Source of the DNA: Salinicoccus carnicancri Crm
Lineage (GTDB): Bacteria > Bacillota > Bacilli > Staphylococcales > Salinicoccaceae
Assembly (NCBI RefSeq): GCF_000330705.1
Contig: NZ_ANAM01000006.1
Location: 62,001 to 126,000, forward strand
Direction: 5' to 3'
DNA length: 64,000 nt
Part shown: in pieces, positions 32,139-40,049 of the stretch
Numbering within the stretch: position 1 is the first letter of the stretch
Layout: every line of letters begins with the position of its first letter
Translations under genes and position numbers: made by a program
The notes under the pieces: model-generated
Told to the model about the DNA's origin: nothing
Seen by the model: only the letters and a program-made list of their open reading frames with translations
Database searches by the model: none

Positions 32139-32762
32139 ATGGAAGCAATCAGTGAACATAGAGGAAAGGTGTTCCCTCTTGAAAGAAGCAATGTGGATAC
32201 GGACCAGATTATTCCGAAACAGTTTCTGAAACGGGTTGAAAGGACCGGATTCGGACAGTTTGTATTTCACAACTGGCGTTTCGATGAGGACGGAAACAGA
32301 CGCGATGGTTTTGAACTGGATGAAGCGAAGTTCGAAGGTGCATCCGTTCTCCTCGCGGGCGAAAACTTCGGCTGCGGGTCTTCCCGTGAGCACGCCCCGT
32401 GGGCGCTCCTGGATTATGGATTCAGAGTGATCATTGCACCAAGCTATGCGGATATCTTCTACAATAATGCATTCAAGAACGGCATCATCCTCATCAAGGC
32501 GGATGAGGATAAGGTCTGGGATTGGATGCAGAAATCGGAGGATGGCACATACAACATCCATGTAGACCTGAAACAGCAGAAAATTACAGATGATGATGGA
32601 ATTGCCGTACCTTTTGATATCCCGGGTTACCATAAGGAGAAACTTCTGAACGGCTGGGATGACATCGCATTGACCTTACTGCTCGACGAGAAAATCAAAG
32701 AATACGAGGGCAAGCAGCCCAAAGCTGTGACACCCCTCGCCAACGATGGGATTTTTAAATGA
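32139..32762 (+). CDS. leuD: 3-Isopropylmalate dehydratase small subunit
   Basis: This 207-residue swivelling domain completes the LeuCD isomerase. It has the typical NVDTDQIIPKQFLK start region and the substrate-binding GENFGCGSSREHAPWAL motif. AGGAG precedes the ATG, 11 bases after leuC. It is followed by the threonine dehydratase gene without a terminator. Confidence 0.96.
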   Translation: MEAISEHRGKVFPLERSNVDTDQIIPKQFLKRVERTGFGQFVFHNWRFDEDGNRRDGFELDEAKFEGASVLLAGENFGCGSSREHAPWALLDYGFRVIIAPSYADIFYNNAFKNGIILIKADEDKVWDWMQKSEDGTYNIHVDLKQQKITDDDGIAVPFDIPGYHKEKLLNGWDDIALTLLLDEKIKEYEGKQPKAVTPLANDGIFK

Positions 32763-32853
32763 TATAAATTTAAATCCAAAATAACTGATCAAGGAGAGTG
32801 ACTTACATGGGGATTTCCTGACTGGTGGATTAGTCCATGACGCCTGGAAGCGT

Positions 32854-33813
32854 TTGGACCCTGTAGTCCATCAAACACCGATACGCACATCAGCTACTAC
32901 GAATCTGCGCACTGGCAAAAACATCTATTTCAAAATGGAGAACCAGCAAAAAACCGGGGCTTTTAAATTCAGGGGCGCCAGCTACAAGCTTATGCGCCTC
33001 TCCCCGAAAGAACTTGACCGCGGCGTAATCACTGCGTCAGCAGGCAATCACGCCCAGGGGCTTGCCCTTGCTGCATATAAACTGGGTGTGAAAGCAACGA
33101 TCTATATGGCAGAGGCAACACCCGAAGCAAAAGTAGAAGCAACAAGAGGATATGGTGCCGAAGTCGTACTCACCGGCGAAAGTTTCCAGGAGGCTTTTGA
33201 AGCTTCGCTGAAGCAGCAGGAAAGATGCGGTGCCACATATGTCCATCCCTTTGACGACTATGACATCATGGCGGGCCAGGGGACGATTGCCCTCGAGCTG
33301 CTCGAGCAGGTAAATACGATTGATACCATCGTTGTGCCTATCGGAGGCGGCGGTCTCATCAGCGGTATCGCTGTCGGTGCCAAATCGGTGAATCCGGATA
33401 TAAAAGTCATCGGAGTGCAGGCAAAAGCTGCACCTGCAATGCATACCGCTTATCACCGAGGTGTCGTCAAAAAGCTGGATAAAGTCTCTACGATTGCCGA
33501 GGGCATCGCTGTAAAACAGCCTGGCGAAAATACACTGCCGCTCATCAACAATTATGTTGATGACATAATAACGGTGAGTGAAGAGGAAATTGCAGACGCC
33601 ATAGTGAATATGCTCGAACGTGGCAAATCATTGGTTGAAGGCGCAGGTGCAGCTGCATTCGCGGGATTATTGTCACACAATGATCAGATCGATTCCAGGC
33701 ATTGTGGAGTAATCGTCAGCGGCGGCAATTTTGATATCAGCCGTATGGCCGAGATACAGTCGCTCGCAAATCAGTTGAAACCCGAACAGTCCCATGCAGC
33801 CCTCTCATTCTAA
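32854..33813 (+). CDS. Threonine dehydratase, short form without ACT domain; 5' end appears frameshifted
   Basis: This PLP enzyme deaminates threonine (and often serine) to 2-ketobutyrate, the isoleucine precursor. The PLP lysine lies in KTGAFKFRGAS; GGGGLISG binds the phosphate; SGGNFD is near the end. The protein ends at about 320 residues, as in TdcB-type enzymes, with no C-terminal regulatory ACT domain. The intact frame has only a weak TTG start at 32854. The same frame is open further upstream and encodes the expected helix before the family's TP motif. A good ribosome binding site AAGGAG serves the ATG at 32807, which is one base out of frame and meets a TGA after four codons. One missing G after that ATG would explain it. 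Confidence 0.8.
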   Translation: MDPVVHQTPIRTSATTNLRTGKNIYFKMENQQKTGAFKFRGASYKLMRLSPKELDRGVITASAGNHAQGLALAAYKLGVKATIYMAEATPEAKVEATRGYGAEVVLTGESFQEAFEASLKQQERCGATYVHPFDDYDIMAGQGTIALELLEQVNTIDTIVVPIGGGGLISGIAVGAKSVNPDIKVIGVQAKAAPAMHTAYHRGVVKKLDKVSTIAEGIAVKQPGENTLPLINNYVDDIITVSEEEIADAIVNMLERGKSLVEGAGAAAFAGLLSHNDQIDSRHCGVIVSGGNFDISRMAEIQSLANQLKPEQSHAALSF

Positions 33814-33847
33814 ATTCTGCAATATGCGGAAGCTGCAAGGATCCATG

Positions 33848-33875
33848 CCCGCCACTCAGTGTGGCGGGTTATTTT
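33848..33875 (+). terminator. Terminator of the ilv-leu operon
   Basis: CCCGCCAC (33848-33855) pairs perfectly with GTGGCGGG (33861-33868), followed by TTATTTTT. Confidence 0.8.
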
Positions 33876-33880
33876 TACAT

Positions 33881-33918
33881 ATATGAACCGGATCGACCAA
33901 TTCCGATCCGGTTCATAT
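33881..33918. repeat. 15-bp perfect inverted repeat between convergent genes
   Basis: Positions 33881-33895 are exactly complementary to 33904-33918 with an 8-base loop. It lies just past the stop of the minus-strand DUF1054 gene. No T run follows on either strand, so it is a hairpin of uncertain use, perhaps a 3'-end stabiliser or weak terminator. Confidence 0.6.
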
Positions 33919-33922
33919 ATCA

Positions 33923-34531
33923 TCAGTATATCCTGACAAGCTTGTCCATCACCGCTTCCAGGTCTTTGATGAATGTTTCGTCACTTCCAAATGCTTCATC
34001 ATCCGGACGATATACTTTTCCGACCAGAAACTCACCTTTTTTGACATTTTTCAGTCGGAGCAGACCAGATTCAAGATCTTCATCACTCATCTCGGAAAGG
34101 GCTGTCTTCTCCGGTTTCATGTGGTCGAGGGACACTTGATAACTCTGCGGGAAATCACGGAAAACCTCGAAGTCATCAAGCCACTTGTCTGCAGCAGCCT
34201 TTTTGTCCGGAGATTCGTATATGACCCCGTACATGCAGAAAGCGTGGTCGCCGAACAGTCCGATCTGGAAGTGCGGCATCATCTTGTAGCCGCGCGGGTT
34301 TGTGCTGAAGCTGACCCATGTGTCATCCGGCGGGTTTACTTTTCTGCGGGCATGTTTTGCCACATGCGCAAATTGTTCCTCCCCCGTGAGTTCTGTCAGA
34401 TATTCACTGAAATGGCTCCCCAGGTTCTCAAGTTTCGGACGGATATTTTCTATAAGAGCCTCCATTCGCGGTTCCAGGCCCTCGATGTTGAATACTTTAA
34501 AATCTTTTTCTGTAAAATGGTAATCTGGCAT
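33923..34531 (-). CDS. UPF0637 (DUF1054) family protein
   Basis: This 202-residue cytoplasmic protein matches UPF0637 (B. subtilis YktB) along its length: start FTEKDFKVFNIEGLEPRMEA, DTWVSFSTNPRGYKMMPHFQIGLF in the middle, and VGKVYRPDDEAF near the end. Its function is unknown. It is divergent from the inositol-monophosphatase-family gene, as in S. aureus. GGAGCCG precedes the ATG on the minus strand. Confidence 0.88.
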   Translation of the reverse strand: MPDYHFTEKDFKVFNIEGLEPRMEALIENIRPKLENLGSHFSEYLTELTGEEQFAHVAKHARRKVNPPDDTWVSFSTNPRGYKMMPHFQIGLFGDHAFCMYGVIYESPDKKAAADKWLDDFEVFRDFPQSYQVSLDHMKPEKTALSEMSDEDLESGLLRLKNVKKGEFLVGKVYRPDDEAFGSDETFIKDLEAVMDKLVRIY

Positions 34532-34542
34532 TATACGGCTCC

Positions 34543-34570
34543 TTTCAAAACATTACTTATATGATAGAAT
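34543..34570 (+). promoter_or_regulatory. Likely promoter of the inositol-phosphatase-family gene
   Basis: TTTCAA (34543-34548) and TGATAGAAT (34562-34570, hexamer TAGAAT at 34565-34570) are 16 bp apart, 38 bases before the start. Confidence 0.5.
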
Positions 34571-34608
34571 AATCGATAACGGCAATCAAACATTTGAGGT
34601 GGACATTT

Positions 34609-35424
34609 ATGGAAATTTACGAGTTTGGAAAAGAACTGATCAGTGAAGCGGGCGATTTCATCAGAGGAAGGATGCTTGAGGATTTCAGGGTTGATGCAAA
34701 GCTGAACCCGAATGACCTGGTTACTGATGTAGATCATGAAACCGAAGCGTTCATATACGAGCGGATACTTGAACACTGGCCGGAGCACAGGATTATAGGC
34801 GAGGAAGGCCACGGCACAGATGTAGAAGATACGCGTGGTGTCCTCTGGATAGTAGATCCGATTGACGGTACACTGAATTTTGTGCACCAGCTTCAGAACT
34901 TCGCCATTTCCATTGGTGTCTATATCGACGGCAAACCATATGCCGGTTTTATCCTTGATGTCATGAATGACAACCTGTACCACGCCTTGGCAGGGCAAGG
35001 GGCATATAAGAATGACGTTCGCCTTGGCAGGGTACAGGGTACACACCTCTCGAAGTCGCTCGTTTCACTCAATTCGAACTGGGTGGTCAAAGAAGGAATC
35101 GGGCATACGTTCACCGAAATTGTGAGAGATGCCCGTAGCACACGATCCTACGGTTCGGCAGCGCTCGATTTCGTAAATACAGCCCAGGGTATAGTAAGCG
35201 CTGCGCTTTTCTTCAGGCTGCATCCATGGGATTACGCAGCAGGTATGATCATTCTGGCTGAGACAGGCGGTGTCATGACAAACCTGCTTGGTGAAGAGAT
35301 CAGTATTCTGAGAAAGGGCAGCGTGCTTGCAGGGAATCCTGAAATCCATGAAGAACTGAAGCAGTATTTCACACGTGATGAGAAGTTCATTGACAGTCAC
35401 CGGAAGGCTCACGGCGAAAAATAA
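34609..35424 (+). CDS. Inositol monophosphatase family protein
   Basis: The 271-residue Mg2+-dependent phosphatase has the family motifs IIGEEGHG, WIVDPIDGTLNFVHQ and HPWDYAAGMIILAETGG, which carry the metal ligands. The substrate may be inositol phosphate, NADP or another small phosphate; the family is broad. The ATG at 34609 has GAGGTGG six bases upstream; an in-frame ATG at 34594 lies before it. Its end overlaps the convergent NERD-fragment gene by 16 bases, and its terminator lies inside that gene. Confidence 0.88.
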   Translation: MEIYEFGKELISEAGDFIRGRMLEDFRVDAKLNPNDLVTDVDHETEAFIYERILEHWPEHRIIGEEGHGTDVEDTRGVLWIVDPIDGTLNFVHQLQNFAISIGVYIDGKPYAGFILDVMNDNLYHALAGQGAYKNDVRLGRVQGTHLSKSLVSLNSNWVVKEGIGHTFTEIVRDARSTRSYGSAALDFVNTAQGIVSAALFFRLHPWDYAAGMIILAETGGVMTNLLGEEISILRKGSVLAGNPEIHEELKQYFTRDEKFIDSHRKAHGEK

Positions 35425-35708
35425 TATATACGTTCCTTATTGTCCAGCTTCCTGAAGCTGGACTTTATTACTTTCTGCAGTGTATATTCGGTGAGACCAA
35501 TATTAATGTGTTCTTTTATGTCCCGCCTTGTATATACTTCATCCGGTATGATTTTCGTATAATTAAGGAAATAGTGCCGGATCTGATTTTCAACCCCAAC
35601 CACAACTCCGCAGTCACTGCACATGAAAAGCCTGCTGCTCAGAATATCCATATCAAATGAATGGCAGTCGGAGCATTTGATACCTTTTCTATAGCTTTCC
35701 ATGTTCAC
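35409..35708 (-). CDS. C-terminal zinc-ribbon part of a split NERD protein
   Basis: The frame from the GTG at 35708 gives 99 residues, but it is open upstream to the slippery site at 35759. It encodes KCSDC and MCSDC (two CxxC pairs of a zinc ribbon) and then a winged-helix-like segment. Staphylococcal NERD-domain proteins end in such a zinc ribbon plus helical domain, so this is the second part of the gene beginning at 36292. No ribosome binding site precedes the GTG at 35708 or the ATG at 35702. Independent translation is therefore doubtful. Confidence 0.6.
   Translation of the reverse strand: MNMESYRKGIKCSDCHSFDMDILSSRLFMCSDCGVVVGVENQIRHYFLNYTKIIPDEVYTRRDIKEHINIGLTEYTLQKVIKSSFRKLDNKERIYYFSP
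35442..35470 (+). terminator. Terminator of the inositol-phosphatase-family gene
   Basis: GTCCAGCTT and AAGCTGGAC pair around CCTG, followed by TTTATT. The hairpin is inside the coding sequence of the convergent minus-strand gene. Confidence 0.7.
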
Positions 35709-35728
35709 AGTGTATTCTCTGCAGCTTT

Positions 35729-36292
35729 TCAGAATTTTGTCGAAGCCGGGTGATGGTTCTTTTTTCTGATCACCGCCGAATGCTCTATCGCTTTCAGGTA
35801 ATACGGCAGGTTCTTCACATCGAGGAACAGGTCGGAACGCCTGCCCTGCAGACCGAATTTGCTGTTCATCATCACATATTTCAAAATGATGGGACGCTGG
35901 TATTTCCCTTCATCGATAAGTTGGGAGCGGAACATTTCATAAATGCGTTCGCTCCTGTTCAAATCAAGCGCCGCTTCATGATTGTCCCTGCAAAGTATGT
36001 TGAATGGGTTGATATAGAACTCACCTGCAAGATCGTGCAGGACGAAGAGGTAGTAGCAGTAATCCGTAACGATGAGCACATTGACGATTTCATAGTCGCT
36101 GTCGATGAGCATTTCCGTGTGCCAGTGTATACTCATGTTCTGCGTTTTGATCCTGGCCAGTTCCCTTTCGAATCTTGCCTCCAGCTTTTCCATGCGCTGC
36201 ATCGCGCGGAATTCCTGCTTTTCCGTATCGGAGAAGGGGAGCCGGTTGTAGAGGAATTCATACACTTTCAGTTTTTCATGCTTTTCTCTCAT
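35729..36292 (-). CDS. NERD-like domain protein, N-terminal part of a split gene
   Basis: The 187-residue product has a charged helical start (about 1-55) and then a region like the NERD (nuclease-related) domain: HWHTEMLIDSDYEIVNVLIVTDY followed by YYLFVLHDLAGEFYI. The usual catalytic ExK of NERD nucleases is replaced by LHD, so nuclease activity is doubtful. The ATG at 36292 has CAGGAG eight bases upstream. The frame stops at 35729, nine codons after an in-phase A_AAA_AAG. A -1 shift there joins it to the zinc-ribbon part and gives a 294-residue protein of normal family length. Confidence 0.65.
   Translation of the reverse strand: MREKHEKLKVYEFLYNRLPFSDTEKQEFRAMQRMEKLEARFERELARIKTQNMSIHWHTEMLIDSDYEIVNVLIVTDYCYYLFVLHDLAGEFYINPFNILCRDNHEAALDLNRSERIYEMFRSQLIDEGKYQRPIILKYVMMNSKFGLQGRRSDLFLDVKNLPYYLKAIEHSAVIRKKNHHPASTKF
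35759..35765 (-). other. Candidate -1 ribosomal frameshift site A_AAA_AAG
   Basis: On the minus strand the zero-frame codons are AGA AAA AAG, exactly the X_XXY_YYZ phase of the E. coli dnaX slippery heptamer. GGCGGTGATC, a 9 of 10 match to a perfect Shine-Dalgarno sequence, lies immediately upstream. The -1 frame is open from here through 35409. No strong downstream hairpin is visible. A simple one-base deletion in the A run is the alternative. Confidence 0.45.
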
Positions 36293-36378
36293 TTCTGTCA
36301 CTCCTGTCAGTTGAATTACAGCTATTGTCGGCTCTGAGTGAATTTTATGCAAAGCGCAGAATTTTGAAAATGGGCATG

Positions 36379-36427
36379 AAAAAAGGAGGGTTTCAGGAAA
36401 ACAGTGACCTGTTTCCCATAATCCTCC
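36379..36427 (-). terminator. Terminator of the small membrane protein gene (minus strand)
   Basis: A long imperfect hairpin (GGAGG...CCCTCC outer stem, GGGAAACAG...CTGTTTTCC inner stem) is followed by six T on the minus strand. Confidence 0.75.
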
Positions 36428-36466
36428 TGTTCAGCGGGCAGAAGCCCGATATTTGCATTTGCAGTG

Positions 36467-36658
36467 CTACAGCCAGCCGTTTTCCCTGTATCTCTTCTTC
36501 AGTGTGAAACCGATGCCGAAGATGGCGATGAACAGTACAACAGACAATATGGCCATGATGGGCATTGCTTCCGCAATGAATACAGAGAAAGCGACCATCA
36601 TCAGGACGGCAAGTGTCGCAAGCACCGCAAAAATCGCTTTCGATTTTTTTTGAGCCAT
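36467..36658 (-). CDS. Small membrane protein, DUF5325 (YlaF) type
   Basis: The 63-residue protein has a basic start MAQKKSKAI, two membrane helices (about 9-29 and 34-52) and a basic C-terminus KKRYRENGW. It resembles the YlaF/DUF5325 family, whose gene neighbours typA in Bacillus. AAAGGG lies ten bases before the ATG. It is divergent from typA. Function unknown. Confidence 0.7.
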   Translation of the reverse strand: MAQKKSKAIFAVLATLAVLMMVAFSVFIAEAMPIMAILSVVLFIAIFGIGFTLKKRYRENGWL

Positions 36659-36820
36659 GCATAAACATCCCTTTCGAAGTGCTTTCAGGCGATATTATAC
36701 CATAATTCCATCCGTATTTATATGGAATCCCCTGTATTTGCAGGGTGTAATTATAGTTCATATTATGATATAATAGTTAAGTTATGAAAGAGTAATTCTA
36801 AAAACGAAGGGAAAGTCCTG

Positions 36821-38662
36821 ATGAATTCCAGAGAAGATATCCGCAATATTGCAATTATTGCACACGTAGACCATGGTAAAACGACACTTGTTGACCAGCT
36901 GCTCAAACAATCCGGTATATTCCGTGAGAATGAGCACGTGGAAGAACGGGCTATGGACTCCAACGATATAGAACGCGAGCGCGGTATTACAATACTTGCG
37001 AAGAACACGGCAATCGATTACAAAGGTACGAGAATAAATATCCTGGATACGCCCGGGCACGCAGACTTCGGCGGTGAAGTGGAGCGTATCATGAAAATGG
37101 TGGATGGTGTCATCCTCGTCGTCGATGCATACGAGGGCACAATGCCGCAGACACGTTTTGTGTTGAAAAAGGCGCTCGAACAGGACCTCAAACCGCTTGT
37201 CGTCCTCAACAAGATCGACAAGGGAACCGCACGCCCGGAGGAAGTCGTCGATGAAGTATTGGAGCTTTTCATCGAACTCGACGCCAACGATGAGCAGCTT
37301 GAATTCCCGGTTGCGTATGCATCGGCAGTGAACGGTACTGCGAGTCTCGATGCAAAAAAACAGGATGAGAACATGCAGTCCATATATGACATGATCGTCG
37401 AGCACATACCGGCCCCTGTCGACAACAGTGATGAGCCATTGCAGTTCCAGATTGCACTGCTCGACTACAATGACTACGTCGGCCGTATAGGTGTCGGACG
37501 CGTATTCCGCGGCGAGATCAAAGTTGGGCAGCACGTATCGCTCATGAAAAAAGACGGCTCCATCAAAAACTTCAGGGTGACCAAGCTGTTCGGTTTCTTC
37601 GGCCTGAACAGGCTGGAAATCGAGAGCGCCAAAGCAGGGGACCTGATTGCTGTCAGCGGCATGGAGGATATCAATGTCGGTGAGACTGTCACGCCTATTG
37701 ACCATCAGGAAGCACTGCCGGTACTGCACATCGATGAACCGACTCTGCAGATGACATTCTCTGTCAACAGTTCACCATTTGCCGGACGCGAGGGGAAATA
37801 TGTGACAGCACGCCAGATTGAGGAACGACTTGCTCAGCAGCTTGAAACCGATGTATCCCTCCGTGTCGACGAGACGGACCGGCCGGATGCGTGGAAAGTC
37901 TCCGGACGCGGCGAACTCCACCTGTCCATCCTTGTGGAGAACATGCGCCGTGAAGGCTATGAGCTCCAGGTCTCAAAACCGGAGGTCATCGTAAAGGAAG
38001 TGGACGGTGTAAAATGCGAGCCATATGAACGTGTACAGGTCGATGTGCCGGAAGAGCACACAGGAAGTGTCATCGAGTCACTCGGGCAGAGAAAAGGCGA
38101 GATGATCGATATGATGAACACCGGCAACGGACAGACACGCATCCAGTTTGATGTGCCCGCCCGCGGTCTTATCGGGTACCGCACCGAGTTCATGTCAATG
38201 ACGCGCGGATATGGTATAATGAACCATACATTCGAAGACTACCGTCCCCTGTTCAAAGGACGCATCGGCGGCCGCCACAACGGTGTGCTGGTATCCATGG
38301 ACAAAGGTGTGGCATCAACATATGCGATACTCCAGCTCGAAGACCGGGGGGAGAACTTCATGGAGCCGGGTACGGAAGTATATGAAGGCATGATCGTCGG
38401 ACAGAATACACGCGATAATGACCTTACTGTCAACATCACCAAGGTCAAAGCGGCAAACAACATCCGCTCTGCGACGAAAGAGCAGACGTCCACGATGAAA
38501 AAGCCGAGAATACTGACACTTGAAGAAGCGCTAGAATTCATCAACGACGATGAACTGGTGGAAGTGACACCGGAAACAGTGCGCCTCAGAAAGCAGATCC
38601 TTGGAAAAAGTGAACGTGAAAAAGCGCAAAAGCAAAATAAGTACAAACTTGAAGCGGAGTGA
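36821..38662 (+). CDS. typA: Ribosome-associated GTPase TypA/BipA
   Basis: BipA is an EF-G-like translational GTPase that assists ribosome assembly, especially in cold or stress. The 613-residue protein has the G1 motif [10 protein letters not shown]2 region ERERGITI, G3 DTPGHADF and G4 NKIDK, followed by EF-G-like domains II, III and V and the BipA-specific C-terminal domain with [11 protein letters not shown]. Length is typical. GAAGGG precedes the ATG. It ends just before the ylaH-like gene, with which it is probably co-transcribed. Confidence 0.96.
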   Translation: MNSREDIRNIAIIAHVDHGKTTLVDQLLKQSGIFRENEHVEERAMDSNDIERERGITILAKNTAIDYKGTRINILDTPGHADFGGEVERIMKMVDGVILVVDAYEGTMPQTRFVLKKALEQDLKPLVVLNKIDKGTARPEEVVDEVLELFIELDANDEQLEFPVAYASAVNGTASLDAKKQDENMQSIYDMIVEHIPAPVDNSDEPLQFQIALLDYNDYVGRIGVGRVFRGEIKVGQHVSLMKKDGSIKNFRVTKLFGFFGLNRLEIESAKAGDLIAVSGMEDINVGETVTPIDHQEALPVLHIDEPTLQMTFSVNSSPFAGREGKYVTARQIEERLAQQLETDVSLRVDETDRPDAWKVSGRGELHLSILVENMRREGYELQVSKPEVIVKEVDGVKCEPYERVQVDVPEEHTGSVIESLGQRKGEMIDMMNTGNGQTRIQFDVPARGLIGYRTEFMSMTRGYGIMNHTFEDYRPLFKGRIGGRHNGVLVSMDKGVASTYAILQLEDRGENFMEPGTEVYEGMIVGQNTRDNDLTVNITKVKAANNIRSATKEQTSTMKKPRILTLEEALEFINDDELVEVTPETVRLRKQILGKSEREKAQKQNKYKLEAE

Positions 38663-38668
38663 GTATAA

Positions 38669-39016
38669 TTGTTTCTCCCAGTCTTGATGAATGTCAGTGT
38701 CACTGAGCGGCTGACATTTTTCGGCAGAATCTACGGTCTGGATACAAACCCCCAGACAGGCATGTGGTATTTATTCATCACAATCTATCTGTTATGCATA
38801 CTTGTGTATGTCCTCGGATTTGCCAGAAAGATAAAACTCTGGCAAAATGTAGTGATTTACATCGTCATGTTCGTCGGCTGCATCATGCTGACGTTTTTTG
38901 GAGCATTCCTGCCGGTGGCCGAAAGTCTGGCCGTTGCAGCAGTCGTACTCGGACTGTACCGCTTCAGGCTTCATCAGGAGAGGAAAGCGGGAAACATCAA
39001 AACCTCCAAAAAATGA
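38669..39016 (+). CDS. ylaH: YlaH-like membrane protein
   Basis: This 115-residue protein has three likely membrane helices (about 33-51, 59-80, 83-98) and a basic end, matching the YlaH family that follows typA in Bacilli. The TTG start at 38669 is supported by GGAGTGAG about six bases upstream, within the last codons of typA. Function unknown. Confidence 0.75.
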   Translation: MFLPVLMNVSVTERLTFFGRIYGLDTNPQTGMWYLFITIYLLCILVYVLGFARKIKLWQNVVIYIVMFVGCIMLTFFGAFLPVAESLAVAAVVLGLYRFRLHQERKAGNIKTSKK

Positions 39017-39030
39017 TATACTGGATTTCG

Positions 39031-39059
39031 GAGCACCCTGCGTGGGGTGCTCTTTTTTT
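39031..39059 (+). terminator. Terminator of typA-ylaH
   Basis: GAGCACCC (39031-39038) pairs with GGGTGCTC (39045-39052), followed by seven T. Confidence 0.88.
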
Positions 39060-39063
39060 GCAC

Positions 39064-39087
39064 AAAAAAAGCAGCCGTTACGGCTGC
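39064..39087 (-). terminator. Terminator of the minus-strand gene at 39090
   Basis: On the minus strand GCAGCCG-TAA-CGGCTGC is followed by seven T. It abuts the plus-strand terminator of ylaH. Confidence 0.85.
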
Positions 39088-39089
39088 GG

Positions 39090-39572
39090 TCAATCGAATT
39101 TGATACCTGTGACATGGATTAGCTTTTCTTTTATCTCCCCGTTTTCGATGACCAGGATATCCACCATGCCATCGTCATAGAGGCGCCTGCCTTCGTGGCT
39201 GAACTGTGCATATATGAGTCGGCGGTCACTGTAGGGGATGATGGATGCGCCTTCGTCATGAGTGAAGGTGATCATGGCATCTTCGCCGCGTTCGGGTTCC
39301 GTATACTCGAAGAACGGTTCCAGGCAGATGATGAATGTCCCTTCGAGAAGATCCTTCTTTTTGAATTTCTTCTCGGATTTGAGAGTCGGCGGCTTGGATG
39401 AACCTTCTATGATCTGACGGTTCCATTCCGTCGAGTCCTCGAACCTGATCTCTTCCTTATCTGACTCTTTTGCCAGCACTTTCTCAAGCTCTTCCTTGCG
39501 GTCGTCAAATATCCATGCGGATGGGTCCAGTGTAATCTGGTAGCGGACATTGCCCAATATTTGTATAATCAT
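39090..39572 (-). CDS. Conserved hypothetical protein of the ylaH-ylaN interval
   Basis: This 160-residue soluble protein starts MIIQILGNVRYQITLDPSAWIFDDR, followed by a charged central region and a beta-rich C-terminal part. The same opening pattern is known from staphylococcal proteins at this locus; no function is established. It is a single minus-strand gene between ylaH and ylaN, with its own terminator. GGAGAG precedes the ATG on the minus strand. Confidence 0.7.
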   Translation of the reverse strand: MIIQILGNVRYQITLDPSAWIFDDRKEELEKVLAKESDKEEIRFEDSTEWNRQIIEGSSKPPTLKSEKKFKKKDLLEGTFIICLEPFFEYTEPERGEDAMITFTHDEGASIIPYSDRRLIYAQFSHEGRRLYDDGMVDILVIENGEIKEKLIHVTGIKFD

Positions 39573-39657
39573 TATCTTCTCTCCTTACACTATAATTATA
39601 ACAGACTTGCAGATTGAAAATAAATGACATTTGCACTTTTATGAGCTCTGTAATTGC

Positions 39658-39686
39658 TTGCTTTTTTGTACTCTGTGAGATAGAAT
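39658..39686 (+). promoter_or_regulatory. Likely ylaN promoter
   Basis: TTGCTT (39658-39663) and TAGAAT (39681-39686) are separated by 17 bp, 33 bases before the GTG start. Confidence 0.6.
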
Positions 39687-39719
39687 TTTATAGAGAGTTC
39701 GAGGAAAGGGGATTTTTTC

Positions 39720-40007
39720 GTGTCCAGTAAAGAAGAATTAAGTAAACAGGCATATGAGCAGCTCGAGAAGGACGCGGAGAAGATTGTCCAGCTCATAGAG
39801 GTTCAGATGGATAATCTGACAATGCCCCAGTGTCCTGTCTATGAAGAGGTTCTAGACACTCAGATGTTCGGCCTGTCCAAGGAAGTGCATTTCGCATCGA
39901 GGCTTGGCCTGATTGATCCGGTAGTTGGACATGAACTTTTGGAACGGCTTGAGCAGGAAGTTTCCAAAGTGCATGATGCATATATGAGAGACGAGAATAG
40001 AGTCTAA
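39720..40007 (+). CDS. ylaN: YlaN family protein (UPF0358)
   Basis: This 95-residue helical protein matches YlaN through [24 protein letters not shown] and the [17 protein letters not shown] end. In Bacillus and Staphylococcus YlaN is linked to iron homeostasis through Fur and is essential under some conditions. Start is GTG at 39720 with GAGGAAAGGGG upstream. A terminator overlaps its stop codon, only 29 bases before ftsW. Confidence 0.9.
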   Translation: MSSKEELSKQAYEQLEKDAEKIVQLIEVQMDNLTMPQCPVYEEVLDTQMFGLSKEVHFASRLGLIDPVVGHELLERLEQEVSKVHDAYMRDENRV

Positions 40008-40036
40008 AGAGATTTTGATCTTTAGACTTTTTTTAA
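40001..40036 (+). terminator. Terminator between ylaN and ftsW
   Basis: A perfect 10-bp stem AGTCTAAAGA / TCTTTAGACT (40001-40010, 40019-40028) is followed by eight T in all. It includes the ylaN stop codon and ends directly before the ftsW ribosome binding site. Confidence 0.88.
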
Positions 40037-40049
40037 ATGAGGGATTGTT

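Noticed and set aside
35700-35759. Downstream RNA hairpin or pseudoknot to stimulate frameshifting in the NERD gene
   Set aside because: Only a weak 5-bp pairing (GGCTT with AAGCT) could be found by eye, so I do not claim a stimulatory structure.
36393-36761. Minus-strand frame with several Cys-x-x-Cys-like pairs overlapping the small membrane protein gene
   Set aside because: It overlaps the better-supported YlaF-type gene in another frame and covers its terminator; no ribosome binding site at its start.
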